From: Candidatus Odyssella thessalonicensis
GTDB lineage: Bacteria > Pseudomonadota > Alphaproteobacteria > Bin65
Length of the DNA stretch: 5,786 bases
Direction: 5' to 3'
Assembly (NCBI GenBank): GCA_005240015.1
Contig: SBBV01000031.1
Location: 1-5,786 of the forward strand
This document shows, one piece after another, positions 1 to 5,786 of this stretch; positions within the stretch are counted from its first letter, which is position 1, and every line of letters starts with the position of its first letter. Made by a program: the position numbers and the translations under genes. The notes beneath the pieces were generated by a model. It ran no database searches, was not told the origin of the DNA, and saw only the letters and a list, made by a program, of their open reading frames with translations.

Positions 1-1
1 G

Positions 2-559
2 CTCGAGCCCACGAACCAGTGGTATGCGATCGCGAAGATCGCCGGCATCAAGCTCTGCCAGGCCTACCGTCGGCAGTATGGCTGCGACTTCATCTCGGCG
101 ATGCCGACCAATCTCTACGGCATCAACGACAATTTCGATCTGCTCTCCGGCCACGTGATCCCGGCGCTGATGGCCAAGATCCACACGGCGAAGGTGACGA
201 AGCAGCCGACCGTGCCGATCTGGGGCTCGGGCACGCCGCGGCGCGAGTTCCTCTATGTCGACGACCTCGCCGACGCGCTCGTGTTCCTGATGGAGCGCTA
301 TTCGGGCGAGGAGCACGTCAACGTCGGCACCGGCTGCGATCTCACCATCGCCGAGCTGGCCGAGACCATCGCGCGCGTCGTCGGCTATCAGGGCCGCTTC
401 GTCTACGACCGCAGCAAGCCCGACGGCACGCCGCAGAAGCTCGTCGACGTCGCACGCCTCGCCGCGCTCGGCTGGCGCGCCTCGACCTCGCTCGAAGCCG
501 GGCTCGCCGCGACCTATCGCTGGTACCTCGACCATCACGCCACCGCGGCGGCGTCTTGA
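2..559 (+). CDS. fcl: GDP-L-fucose synthase (3' part, 5' end outside window)
   Basis: This is the C-terminal 185 residues of GDP-4-keto-6-deoxy-D-mannose 3,5-epimerase/4-reductase, the cytoplasmic short-chain dehydrogenase/reductase enzyme that converts the Gmd product to GDP-L-fucose using NADPH. The frame is open from base 2. Visible residues 8 and 12 are the Tyr and Lys of the SDR YxxxK motif (YAIAK), followed by AGIKLC. His51 in GHVIPAL lies 43 residues after that Tyr, the same spacing as E. coli Tyr136 and His179, so it is probably the catalytic acid. [10 protein letters not shown] and [10 protein letters not shown] are typical substrate-domain motifs. By alignment to the roughly 320-residue E. 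coli enzyme, about 128 N-terminal residues, including the Rossmann glycine motif, lie to the left. The usual Pro in the YGPxDNF motif is Ile here. It stops 16 nt before gmd. Many loci have gmd first, so the order is reversed. The identification is firm. Confidence 0.95.
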   Translation, partial: LEPTNQWYAIAKIAGIKLCQAYRRQYGCDFISAMPTNLYGINDNFDLLSGHVIPALMAKIHTAKVTKQPTVPIWGSGTPRREFLYVDDLADALVFLMERYSGEEHVNVGTGCDLTIAELAETIARVVGYQGRFVYDRSKPDGTPQKLVDVARLAALGWRASTSLEAGLAATYRWYLDHHATAAAS

Positions 560-575
560 GCAAAACACCCCCGCG

Positions 576-1625
576 ATGACCCGCAAGGTGGCTCTCATCA
601 CCGGCGTGACCGGCCAGGACGGCGCCTATCTCGCCGAGTTCCTGATCGGCAAGGGCTACGACGTGCATGGCATCAAGCGCCGCTCCTCGTCGTTCAACAC
701 CGAGCGCGTGGATCACCTCTATCACGACCCGCACGAGAAGGGCGTGCCGTTCCGGCTGCACTACGGCGACATGACCGATGCCACCAATCTCGTGCGCCTG
801 GTGCAGCAGACGCAGCCCGACGAGATCTACAATCTCGCCGCGCAGAGCCACGTGCAGGTGAGCTTCGAGACGCCGGAGTACACCGCCAACGCCGACGCGC
901 TGGGGACGCTGCGCCTGCTCGAGGCGATCCGCCTGCTGAGCCTCGAGAGGAAGACGCGCTTCTATCAGGCCTCGACCTCGGAGCTCTACGGCGATTCGCC
1001 GCCGCCGCAGAACGAGAAGACGCCGTTTCGCCCGCGCAGCCCCTACGCCGCCGCCAAGCTTTATGCCTACTGGATGGTCGTGAACTATCGCGAGGCCTAC
1101 GGCCTCCACGCGTCGAACGGCATTCTGTTCAATCACGAAGGCCCGACGCGCGGCGAGACCTTCGTCACCCGCAAGATCACGCGCGCGGTGGCGGCGATCG
1201 CGGCGGGCAGGCAGGAGAAGCTCTATCTCGGCAATCTCAACGCGCGGCGCGACTGGGGCCACGCGCGCGATTATGTCGAGGGCATGTGGCGCATCCTGCA
1301 GCAGGACAAGCCCGACGACTACGTGCTCGCCACCGGCGAGACGCATTCGGTGCGCGAGTTCGTCGAGCGCGCCTTTGCTTGCGCCGGGCGCCGGCTCGTG
1401 TGGAAGGGGAAGGGCCTCGACGAGGTCGGCGCCTGTGCCAAGACCGGCCGGGTGCTGGTGGCCATCGACCCCGTCTATTTCCGCCCGACCGAGGTGCAGG
1501 ACCTTTGCGGCGATGCCGCCAAGGCGCACGCGAAGCTCGGTTGGAAGCACCGCATCGGCTTCGACGCGCTGGTGCGCGAGATGGTCGAGATGGATTTCCG
1601 CGCGCTCGGGTTAAAGCTCGGCTGA
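576..1625 (+). CDS. gmd: GDP-mannose 4,6-dehydratase
   Basis: This 349-residue cytoplasmic SDR enzyme dehydrates GDP-D-mannose to GDP-4-keto-6-deoxy-D-mannose, the first committed step to GDP-L-fucose and also to GDP-rhamnose. The N-terminal nucleotide-binding motif is GVTGQDG (residues 10–16). [16 protein letters not shown] (35–50) is the family's cofactor and tetramer-interface loop. The catalytic set is Thr134 and Glu136 in STSEL, Tyr157 and Lys161 (YAAAK). NGILFNHE (181–188), [12 protein letters not shown] (193–204), [10 protein letters not shown] (225–234) and YFRPTEV (301–307) are all diagnostic. Length is at the short end of the family's 345–375 residues, and the protein looks complete. 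The usual Ser of HESP is Gly189. The ATG lies 16 nt after the fcl stop with no good Shine–Dalgarno; only GAG at 558–560 is present and is rather far, so coupling to fcl translation is likely. The 3' end overlaps the opposing gene by 15 bp. Confidence 0.97.
   Translation: MTRKVALITGVTGQDGAYLAEFLIGKGYDVHGIKRRSSSFNTERVDHLYHDPHEKGVPFRLHYGDMTDATNLVRLVQQTQPDEIYNLAAQSHVQVSFETPEYTANADALGTLRLLEAIRLLSLERKTRFYQASTSELYGDSPPPQNEKTPFRPRSPYAAAKLYAYWMVVNYREAYGLHASNGILFNHEGPTRGETFVTRKITRAVAAIAAGRQEKLYLGNLNARRDWGHARDYVEGMWRILQQDKPDDYVLATGETHSVREFVERAFACAGRRLVWKGKGLDEVGACAKTGRVLVAIDPVYFRPTEVQDLCGDAAKAHAKLGWKHRIGFDALVREMVEMDFRALGLKLG
1611..1625. other. Tail-to-tail overlap of convergent genes
   Basis: The last five codons of gmd (Leu-Lys-Leu-Gly-stop, + strand) are also the last five codons of the membrane glycosyltransferase on the - strand. 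Leu346 of gmd is TTA at 1611–1613, and its reverse complement is the TAA stop of the opposing gene. It is the only in-frame TTA I found in gmd, as expected for a rare codon in GC-rich DNA. No intergenic gap exists, and I see no hairpin followed by a T-run on either side. Confidence 0.9.
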
Positions 1626-2987
1626 GCGCCGGCGGCGCGCGAAAGCGGTGAGGCCGGCGCCGGTCAGCACCGCCAGCACGGGCTCCATCGGCAGCCGGTA
1701 TTTGGGCGATGCGATCGGCCCGTTGAGCGCGAGGATGTAGAGGCACCAGCCGAGCAGCATCAGCAAGCCGGCGACATTGGCGCCGCGGCGCATCAACCTG
1801 AACACGCCCACGAGCTGCACGATGCGGAACGCCGCCACGCCGAGCAGGCCGAGCATCAAAAGCCAGGCATAGAGCGTGCTGCCCGACCCGAACAGGAACG
1901 CCTGGAGCTTCTCCCAGAAGGTCGTCCCGGGCGTATCGTAGAAGCCGCGCCGCGGCAGGGCCGAGACCGGCGGGATGTGCACGACGGCCGGCGAAGCGAG
2001 ATTGATCGCGGCGCCATAGGCCCAGGCGCGCGCAACCGCGCCGAGGCCCAACTTCTCGAGCTCCTCGCGCGCAAACGCGGCGTAGCGCGCCGAGTCGACG
2101 AACGGGTTGCCGCTCTGCATCTGCCCGAAACGCGCGGCGATGCGGGCGTCGTTGGACTTCTTCGTCGTCTCGCGCGGCGTGCCGTCGTTGAACTCCTTGA
2201 CCAGCGGATAGATCCAGTACGCCAGGTGGTTCCCGCTCTGGGGCGTCAGCGACCAGGCGCCGTGCCAGGCGACGTTCCGCGCGAAAACCGGCGCCAGGCA
2301 CGCGGCGAAGACGGCGCCGGCAGCAATGAGCTGCGATACCTGCGCCAAGCGCGCGCGCCGGAGCAACGCGGCGGTCGCCAGGAACAGCCCGAGCGCCACG
2401 GCCCAAGGCGTCATCGCGGCGCGCACGAGCCCCGCCAGGCCGAGCGCCACGCCCAAGAACACGGCCCAGCGCAGGCTCGGCGCCGCGAGCCAGCGCAGCG
2501 CGGCGTAGTGGGCAGCGGTCGCGAAGAACACGAACAGCGTGTCGGTGTAGACGAGGCCGCTCAGCACGATGAATGTCGGCGTGAAGGCAGCGGCATAGCC
2601 CGCCGCGAGTGCCGGCCGCGGCGCCACCATGCGCGCGATGCCGACGACGAAGAGGCAGGTCCCGGCATCGAAGGCGCCTTGCGTCAGCACGAAGGTGAGA
2701 GGGGCCAGCTCGCCCGCGAACATGGTGTTGAGCGCGAGCAGCCACGGGAAAAGCGGCATCAACGAGATGTCGGGTGCCAGCCATCCCCAGCCGGAGAGCT
2801 TGCCGGCCGCCACCGCCTCGGCGAAGCCGCGCGCCAGGATGAGATAGCCTTGCGAATCGGGCCCTTTGAGGCCGTCGGCGCCGAGCAGGCCGTAGAACGC
2901 GATCGCGTAGAGCCAGCGCAGCGCAAGCGCCACCGCGAACAGACACGCCAATGCGCGGGTCGAGGGCGGAGCAGTCGTTTCGTTCAT
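1611..2987 (-). CDS. GT-C membrane glycosyltransferase, GT39/PMT-like
   Basis: This 458-residue polytopic inner-membrane protein most resembles the GT39/ArnT-like (PMT_2) GT-C class, which transfers a sugar from a polyprenyl-phosphate donor to an acceptor on the periplasmic side. The N-terminus is hydrophobic (about 11–35). [10 protein letters not shown] (43–52) gives an Asp in the first external loop, where GT-C enzymes keep a catalytic acid. Further hydrophobic segments lie at roughly 72–92, 96–118, 124–165, 172–208 and 217–236. A hydrophilic stretch of about 130 residues (237–370) follows, then three more hydrophobic segments (371–395, 403–422, 434–450). [11 protein letters not shown] (428–438) resembles the family's late RhR-x-P motif. 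An ATG 49 codons further upstream is in frame, but its product would begin with an Arg/Ala-rich stretch inside the neighbouring gene. The start at 2987 has a GAGG 7 nt upstream and an ATGA overlap with the methyltransferase stop, so I prefer it. Substrate and acceptor are unknown. Confidence 0.85.
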   Translation of the reverse strand: MNETTAPPSTRALACLFAVALALRWLYAIAFYGLLGADGLKGPDSQGYLILARGFAEAVAAGKLSGWGWLAPDISLMPLFPWLLALNTMFAGELAPLTFVLTQGAFDAGTCLFVVGIARMVAPRPALAAGYAAAFTPTFIVLSGLVYTDTLFVFFATAAHYAALRWLAAPSLRWAVFLGVALGLAGLVRAAMTPWAVALGLFLATAALLRRARLAQVSQLIAAGAVFAACLAPVFARNVAWHGAWSLTPQSGNHLAYWIYPLVKEFNDGTPRETTKKSNDARIAARFGQMQSGNPFVDSARYAAFAREELEKLGLGAVARAWAYGAAINLASPAVVHIPPVSALPRRGFYDTPGTTFWEKLQAFLFGSGSTLYAWLLMLGLLGVAAFRIVQLVGVFRLMRRGANVAGLLMLLGWCLYILALNGPIASPKYRLPMEPVLAVLTGAGLTAFARRRRSAEL

Positions 2988-3736
2988 GTCCGCGCCTCGG
3001 CGGCGAAGCCTGGCGCGGTGCGCTTGGCGTAGACCGCGAGCAGGCGCAGCGCGGCGAGCGGGCCCAGCATGCGCCGCAGCGCCCACTCGGCTCGCAGCAA
3101 CGGTGCCGCCGCGAATCGCGGCAGCAGCGACCACGAGCGGAAGCCGCCGGAGAGAAGATAGGCCGCGAACGAGAAGCGCTCGATCGTCACGAGCGGCAGG
3201 TTCGGAAGCTTCGCGGCCAGCGCGGCGCGATAGCGGCCGGTGAGCAGGGTCGGGATGGCCTGATTGGAGTCATAGGGGTCGCGGCCGGGCGTGAGCGGAC
3301 CGTCGGCCAAGGGATCGGCGCGCATGTCGACCGGCTCGTGATGAAACAAGCGGTACACGAGTCCGCCGAGCGGCGTGATCGCCGGCTCGCAAAAGATGAG
3401 GCGCCCGCCCGGCTCGAGCACGCGCGCCGCTTCGGCGAAGAAGCGAACCGGCCGCTCGAGATGGTGCAGGACGTCGACCATGACGACGTTGGCGAAGCTG
3501 CCATCGGCGAACGGAAGCAGCTGCGCATCGCAGACCGCGTCGAGCCAGGGCACGGCGATGATGTCGGTCGAAACCACGTCGGGGGCGAAGTCTTTGAGGT
3601 TGCCGCTGCCGCCGCCGATTTCGAGCGTGCGGCCCGGCCGCCGGTGCGCGCCGATGCGCCGGTAGATGTCGGCGTAGACGGCCCGCAGCGCCGGCTTGCG
3701 CCGCCAGATCTCGCGAAAGCGCTCGGGGCCGCTCAT
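2984..3736 (-). CDS. Class I SAM-dependent methyltransferase (Methyltransf_11 type)
   Basis: This is a cytoplasmic methyltransferase of 250 residues. Motif I is LEIGGGSGN (38–46), with a GGGSG loop for S-adenosylmethionine. The acidic residue after strand β2 is Asp58 (STDI). LLPFADGSFANVV (73–85) and VDVLHHLERP (87–96) are the standard Methyltransf_11 motifs II and III, and RVLEPGGRLIFCEP (105–118) is the motif IV/V strand. The C-terminal half (about 130–250), with DSNQAIPTLL and hydrophobic stretches, is probably the substrate cap. I cannot name the substrate; the setting suggests a sugar or lipid-linked glycan intermediate. The start is uncertain. ATG 3736 has GAGCGAG about 9 nt upstream and lies 14 nt after the FkbM stop. 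A TTG at 3754 would add six residues (TTG-SEHVG-M) and overlap that stop as TTGA. I prefer the ATG. The 3' end overlaps the GT-C gene by 4 nt. Confidence 0.88.
   Translation of the reverse strand: MSGPERFREIWRRKPALRAVYADIYRRIGAHRRPGRTLEIGGGSGNLKDFAPDVVSTDIIAVPWLDAVCDAQLLPFADGSFANVVMVDVLHHLERPVRFFAEAARVLEPGGRLIFCEPAITPLGGLVYRLFHHEPVDMRADPLADGPLTPGRDPYDSNQAIPTLLTGRYRAALAAKLPNLPLVTIERFSFAAYLLSGGFRSWSLLPRFAAAPLLRAEWALRRMLGPLAALRLLAVYAKRTAPGFAAEART
2995..2998 (-). promoter_or_regulatory. Ribosome binding site deciding the GT-C start
   Basis: On the - strand this reads GAGG, 7 nt before the ATG at 2987. The ATG shares bases with the TGA of the upstream methyltransferase (ATGA, 2984–2987). Good spacing plus the overlap supports this start over the in-frame ATG at 3134, and suggests translational coupling. 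Confidence 0.7.
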
Positions 3737-3745
3737 GCCGACATG

Positions 3746-3752
3746 CTCGCTC
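3746..3752 (-). promoter_or_regulatory. Probable ribosome binding site of the second methyltransferase
   Basis: On the - strand this reads GAGCGAG, partly overlapping the TGA of the FkbM gene (3751–3753) and ending 9 nt before ATG 3736. It favours the ATG over the upstream TTG at 3754, which has only a weak GGGCCGGAA in front of it. The match is modest. Confidence 0.4.
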
Positions 3753-4515
3753 AATTCCGGCCCGCAAGGAACAGGAGATCGGTGTATCCGTGCCGCGCGA
3801 GGACGGCGTCGAGCTCGCCGCGCGGGCAGGCGCGAGGCCCGTCCCGGGTGAGCCGGTGCGGAGCGTAGCCGCGCGCCGCGAGATCGCCGAGCAGCGCATC
3901 GACGTCGGCGCCGAAGCGCTCGAGTCCGTCAGGGTCGAGTTCGACGAACAGGGCCGGCCGGTCGCGCGCGATCGTGCCGGCGGCCCCGGCGAGCACGCGC
4001 AGTTCGGCGCCCTGCACGTCGATCTTGATCAGCGAAACCCTGCAGCCGGACGGTACAAGCTCGTCGATGGCCAGTGCTGCCACGGGTTCTCCGGCCTCGC
4101 CGATGCGGTGATCGCCGGGGTGATCGGGGTTGATGACGAGATGCGCGGTTCCGCTTGCGGCATCGGCCACCGCACGGCGCGCGTCGACGCGTTCGGCGAG
4201 CCGCTTGGCCGCGAGGCGCCGGCAGAGCTCGGCGTGGTTCCTGGCCTCGGGCTCGAGCGCCAGGACCCGGCCCTCGGCACCGACCCAGCGCGCGAAGCGC
4301 TCGGTGAAGAACCCGACATTGGCGCCGACATCGATCACGAACCCGCCCTCCGGGACATAGGCGCGCAAGCGGCCGATCGGCCCGGCCTCGAACACATTCT
4401 TGTAGAACTCGTAGACCGCGAAGAACGCGCGCCGGCCCCAGGCGAAGCGCAGCAGTCCGCGCGCGAAGACCAGGCGATAGGCGCCGAGCATGACATTCTG
4501 GGCGGCGCGGCGCAT
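3751..4515 (-). CDS. FkbM family methyltransferase
   Basis: This is a 254-residue SAM-dependent methyltransferase of the FkbM (Methyltransf_21) family, which mostly O-methylates sugars or polyketide hydroxyls. The SAM-binding motif is VIDVGANVGFFTERFA (60–75), followed by the ribose-binding acidic residue Glu88 in ALEPE. The family signature IKIDVQGAELRVLAG (163–177) and the LFVELDP strand (189–195) are clear. The N-terminal 55 residues are basic and aromatic with no signal peptide, so the enzyme is cytoplasmic or peripheral. Length is usual for the family. ATG 4515 lies 16 nt after the stop of the fusion gene and has no obvious Shine–Dalgarno; ATG 4491 (residue 9) is an alternative with no better one. 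As I recall it, NoeI, which 2-O-methylates fucose on rhizobial Nod factors, belongs to this family and is encoded near GDP-fucose genes. A fucose methyltransferase is therefore possible, but unproven. Confidence 0.93.
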   Translation of the reverse strand: MRRAAQNVMLGAYRLVFARGLLRFAWGRRAFFAVYEFYKNVFEAGPIGRLRAYVPEGGFVIDVGANVGFFTERFARWVGAEGRVLALEPEARNHAELCRRLAAKRLAERVDARRAVADAASGTAHLVINPDHPGDHRIGEAGEPVAALAIDELVPSGCRVSLIKIDVQGAELRVLAGAAGTIARDRPALFVELDPDGLERFGADVDALLGDLAARGYAPHRLTRDGPRACPRGELDAVLARHGYTDLLFLAGRN

Positions 4516-4531
4516 GGCGCTGGGCCGCGGT

Positions 4532-5786
4532 CTAGAGCGCCTTCAGCTTGCGGAAGGCGAAGAACACCATCCGCAGCAGCAGCCAGCCGTGGCGGAAGCG
4601 CGAAATCTGCGTCTCGCCGTATTCGCGCGCGGCGTAGCGGATCGGGATCTCCGCGGTTTTGAGGTTGAGCTTGCTGGCGCCGAAGATGAGGTCGAAATCG
4701 CCGAACGGGTCGAACTCGCCGAAATAGGCGCGGTTCCTCGCGATCTCCTCGTAGTCGCGGCGCAGCAGCGCCTTGGTGCCGCAGAGCGTGTCGCTGTAGC
4801 GCTGGTTCAAAAGATAGGTGAACAGCGCCGAGAACAGATGATTGGCGACGAGGTTCAGGAACCGCATCGCCTGCCTTTCCATCGGATAGACGAGGCGCGA
4901 GCCGTTGATGAACTCGCCTTTGCCGGCGGCGAGCGCGTCGTAGTATTTGGGCAGGTCCTCGGGCGGCATGGTGAGATCGGCGTCGAGGACCATGAGGATG
5001 TCGCCCGTCGCCGCGGCGAAGCCGGCGCGCACCGCATCGCCCTTGCCCTTGCCGGTCTGCTTGATCGCCTTGATGTCGCGGCTGGGATGGGCGGCGATCA
5101 CGCGCTGGATCTCCTCCCACGTGCCGTCGCTGCTGCCGCCCTCGACGAAGATCATCTCCAGCGCGCGCCCGAAGCGCGGCGTGCGCAGCACCGCCGGCTC
5201 GATATTGCCGCGCTCGTTGCGGCAGGGGACGATGATCGAGACCGAGAGCGGCTCCGTCGCCGGCTGCGGCTTCGGCCGTGCCACGATGTAGTTGCGCAGG
5301 CAGAGCTTCCGGATCAGCGGCAAGGTCGCGAGGTAGCGATTGATGAGCCGGCCGAGCCCCAGCATCCAGTAGGGCGAGAGGATGCGCCATTCGCGCTTGA
5401 TCACCTCGAAATCGGCGAGCTGCAGCAGATTGGCGATGTCGCGGGTCGAGAGCCAGTTCTGCGGCGGGGTCGACTGCTTCACGCGCAGCGCGCCGCCCAC
5501 GCGGAAGAACGGCTCCCAGAGCCGCGAGTAGTAGGTGACGACGAGGCGCGTTTCGGGTTTGCAGAAGCGGTGCAGGCTCCTGAACGTCTCGAGGCAATCG
5601 TCGAGCGAGCCCACCGTGTCCGACATCACGATCGCGTCGAACGGCCCGGTCGGCGTCGCGGTCTGGCCGAGCTTCTCGACGTCGGCGGTGATGAAGCGCA
5701 GCTGCGGATATTTCCGGCGCGCGATCTCGGTCATCGCCGGGCTGAAATCGACGCCGACGCCCTCGCCCGGCGCGAGCTTTGCGAGC
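4532..5786 (-). CDS. Bifunctional SAM methyltransferase–family 2 glycosyltransferase (5' end outside window)
   Basis: This is a two-domain cytoplasmic protein, 417 residues visible. The reading frame stays open to the window edge. Translation from the ATG at 5734 would lose the conserved strand VGVDFSPAM (10–18), so the real start lies beyond 5786. The N-terminal part (about 1–165) is the later half of a class I methyltransferase: DFSPAM (13–18) after the missing glycine motif, ITADVEKL (32–39), FDAIVMSDTVGSLDD (49–63), and LVVTYYSRLWEPFF (81–94). The C-terminal part (about 180–417) is a GT2 GT-A fold: SIIVPCRNERGNI (183–195), EGGSSDGTW (215–223), GKGDAVRAGFAAATGD (247–262), and the DAD metal/nucleotide-sugar motif (268–270, LDADL). 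INGSR (293–297) and LCGTKALLRRD (334–344) match dolichyl-phosphate-mannose-synthase-like enzymes. There is no clear C-terminal pair of membrane helices, only a short hydrophobic GWLLLRMVFFAF near the end. It is the upstream gene of the visible operon. Both substrates are unknown. Confidence 0.92.
   Translation of the reverse strand, partial: LAKLAPGEGVGVDFSPAMTEIARRKYPQLRFITADVEKLGQTATPTGPFDAIVMSDTVGSLDDCLETFRSLHRFCKPETRLVVTYYSRLWEPFFRVGGALRVKQSTPPQNWLSTRDIANLLQLADFEVIKREWRILSPYWMLGLGRLINRYLATLPLIRKLCLRNYIVARPKPQPATEPLSVSIIVPCRNERGNIEPAVLRTPRFGRALEMIFVEGGSSDGTWEEIQRVIAAHPSRDIKAIKQTGKGKGDAVRAGFAAATGDILMVLDADLTMPPEDLPKYYDALAAGKGEFINGSRLVYPMERQAMRFLNLVANHLFSALFTYLLNQRYSDTLCGTKALLRRDYEEIARNRAYFGEFDPFGDFDLIFGASKLNLKTAEIPIRYAAREYGETQISRFRHGWLLLRMVFFAFRKLKAL

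Noticed and set aside
342..1550. Long open frame of 402 codons on the - strand opposite fcl and gmd
   Set aside because: It lies antisense to gmd, whose motifs are unmistakable. The product is Arg/Ala/His-rich without recognisable domains, as expected for a codon-bias shadow in GC-rich DNA.
1654..1663. Perfect 10-bp palindrome ccggcgccgg near the convergent junction, as a terminator
   Set aside because: It has no loop and no following T-run and lies inside the coding end of the membrane glycosyltransferase. Such palindromes are common at this GC content.
1237..2946. Open frame of 569 codons on the - strand, longer than the real membrane glycosyltransferase
   Set aside because: It is in another frame of the same strand, is dominated by Arg, Ala and Gly with no membrane segments, and runs antisense into gmd. 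The overlapping frame has clear helices and GT-C motifs.
1977..3032. Open frame of 351 codons on the + strand opposite the membrane glycosyltransferase
   Set aside because: It is highly charged and low-complexity (Arg, Glu, Gln, Ala) and antisense to a well-supported gene. No domain is recognisable.
2988..3134. In-frame upstream extension of the membrane glycosyltransferase by 49 residues
   Set aside because: It lies wholly inside the methyltransferase gene and is Arg/Ala-rich. The ATG at 2987 has a GAGG ribosome site and an ATGA overlap.
4335..5597. Open frame of 420 codons on the - strand over the fusion and FkbM genes
   Set aside because: The product is Arg/Pro/Ala-rich and lacks motifs, while the alternative frames carry GT2 and FkbM signatures. 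It is a shadow.
5734..5786. ATG at 5734 as the true start of the fusion gene
   Set aside because: The frame stays open to the edge and the preceding 17 codons encode a conserved methyltransferase strand (VGVDFSPA), so the gene continues beyond the window.

Overview
The window is GC-rich and almost completely coding. The codon use, the glycan-gene content and a methyltransferase–glycosyltransferase fusion of a kind I associate with this class suggest an alphaproteobacterium (Hyphomicrobiales or Rhodospirillales type). I cannot place it further. It looks like the inside of a surface-polysaccharide or glycoconjugate locus. I see no tRNA, rRNA, CRISPR array, insertion sequence or phage feature.

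Layout: two gene blocks run towards each other. The left block (+ strand) is the 3' part of fcl (GDP-L-fucose synthase, cut by the window edge), then complete gmd (GDP-mannose 4,6-dehydratase) 16 nt later. Together they make GDP-L-fucose from GDP-D-mannose. The right block (- strand, read from the right edge inward) has four genes. First is a large protein with an N-terminal SAM-methyltransferase domain fused to a family 2 glycosyltransferase, whose 5' end lies outside the window. It is followed by an FkbM-family methyltransferase, a second class I SAM methyltransferase, and a polytopic GT-C (GT39/PMT-like) membrane glycosyltransferase. Spacings are 16 nt, 14 nt (or a 4-nt overlap, depending on the start) and a 4-nt ATGA overlap, so these four genes are very probably one transcript. 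The blocks meet tail to tail: gmd and the membrane glycosyltransferase overlap by 15 bp, leaving no intergenic space for a terminator.

How the genes may work together (inference): the left block supplies GDP-L-fucose. The right block could prepare a lipid-linked sugar (the GT2 domain resembles polyprenyl-phosphate sugar synthases), transfer it at the membrane (GT-C enzyme) and methylate sugars in the product (three methyltransferase modules). A methylated, deoxyhexose-containing glycan is a reasonable hypothesis, but acceptor and linkages cannot be read from the sequence. No gene is clearly a new family. The most notable points are the domain fusion, the three methyltransferase modules in one operon, the overlapping convergent ends, and a substitution in a well-conserved Gmd motif. 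No promoter is visible: both blocks begin outside the window.
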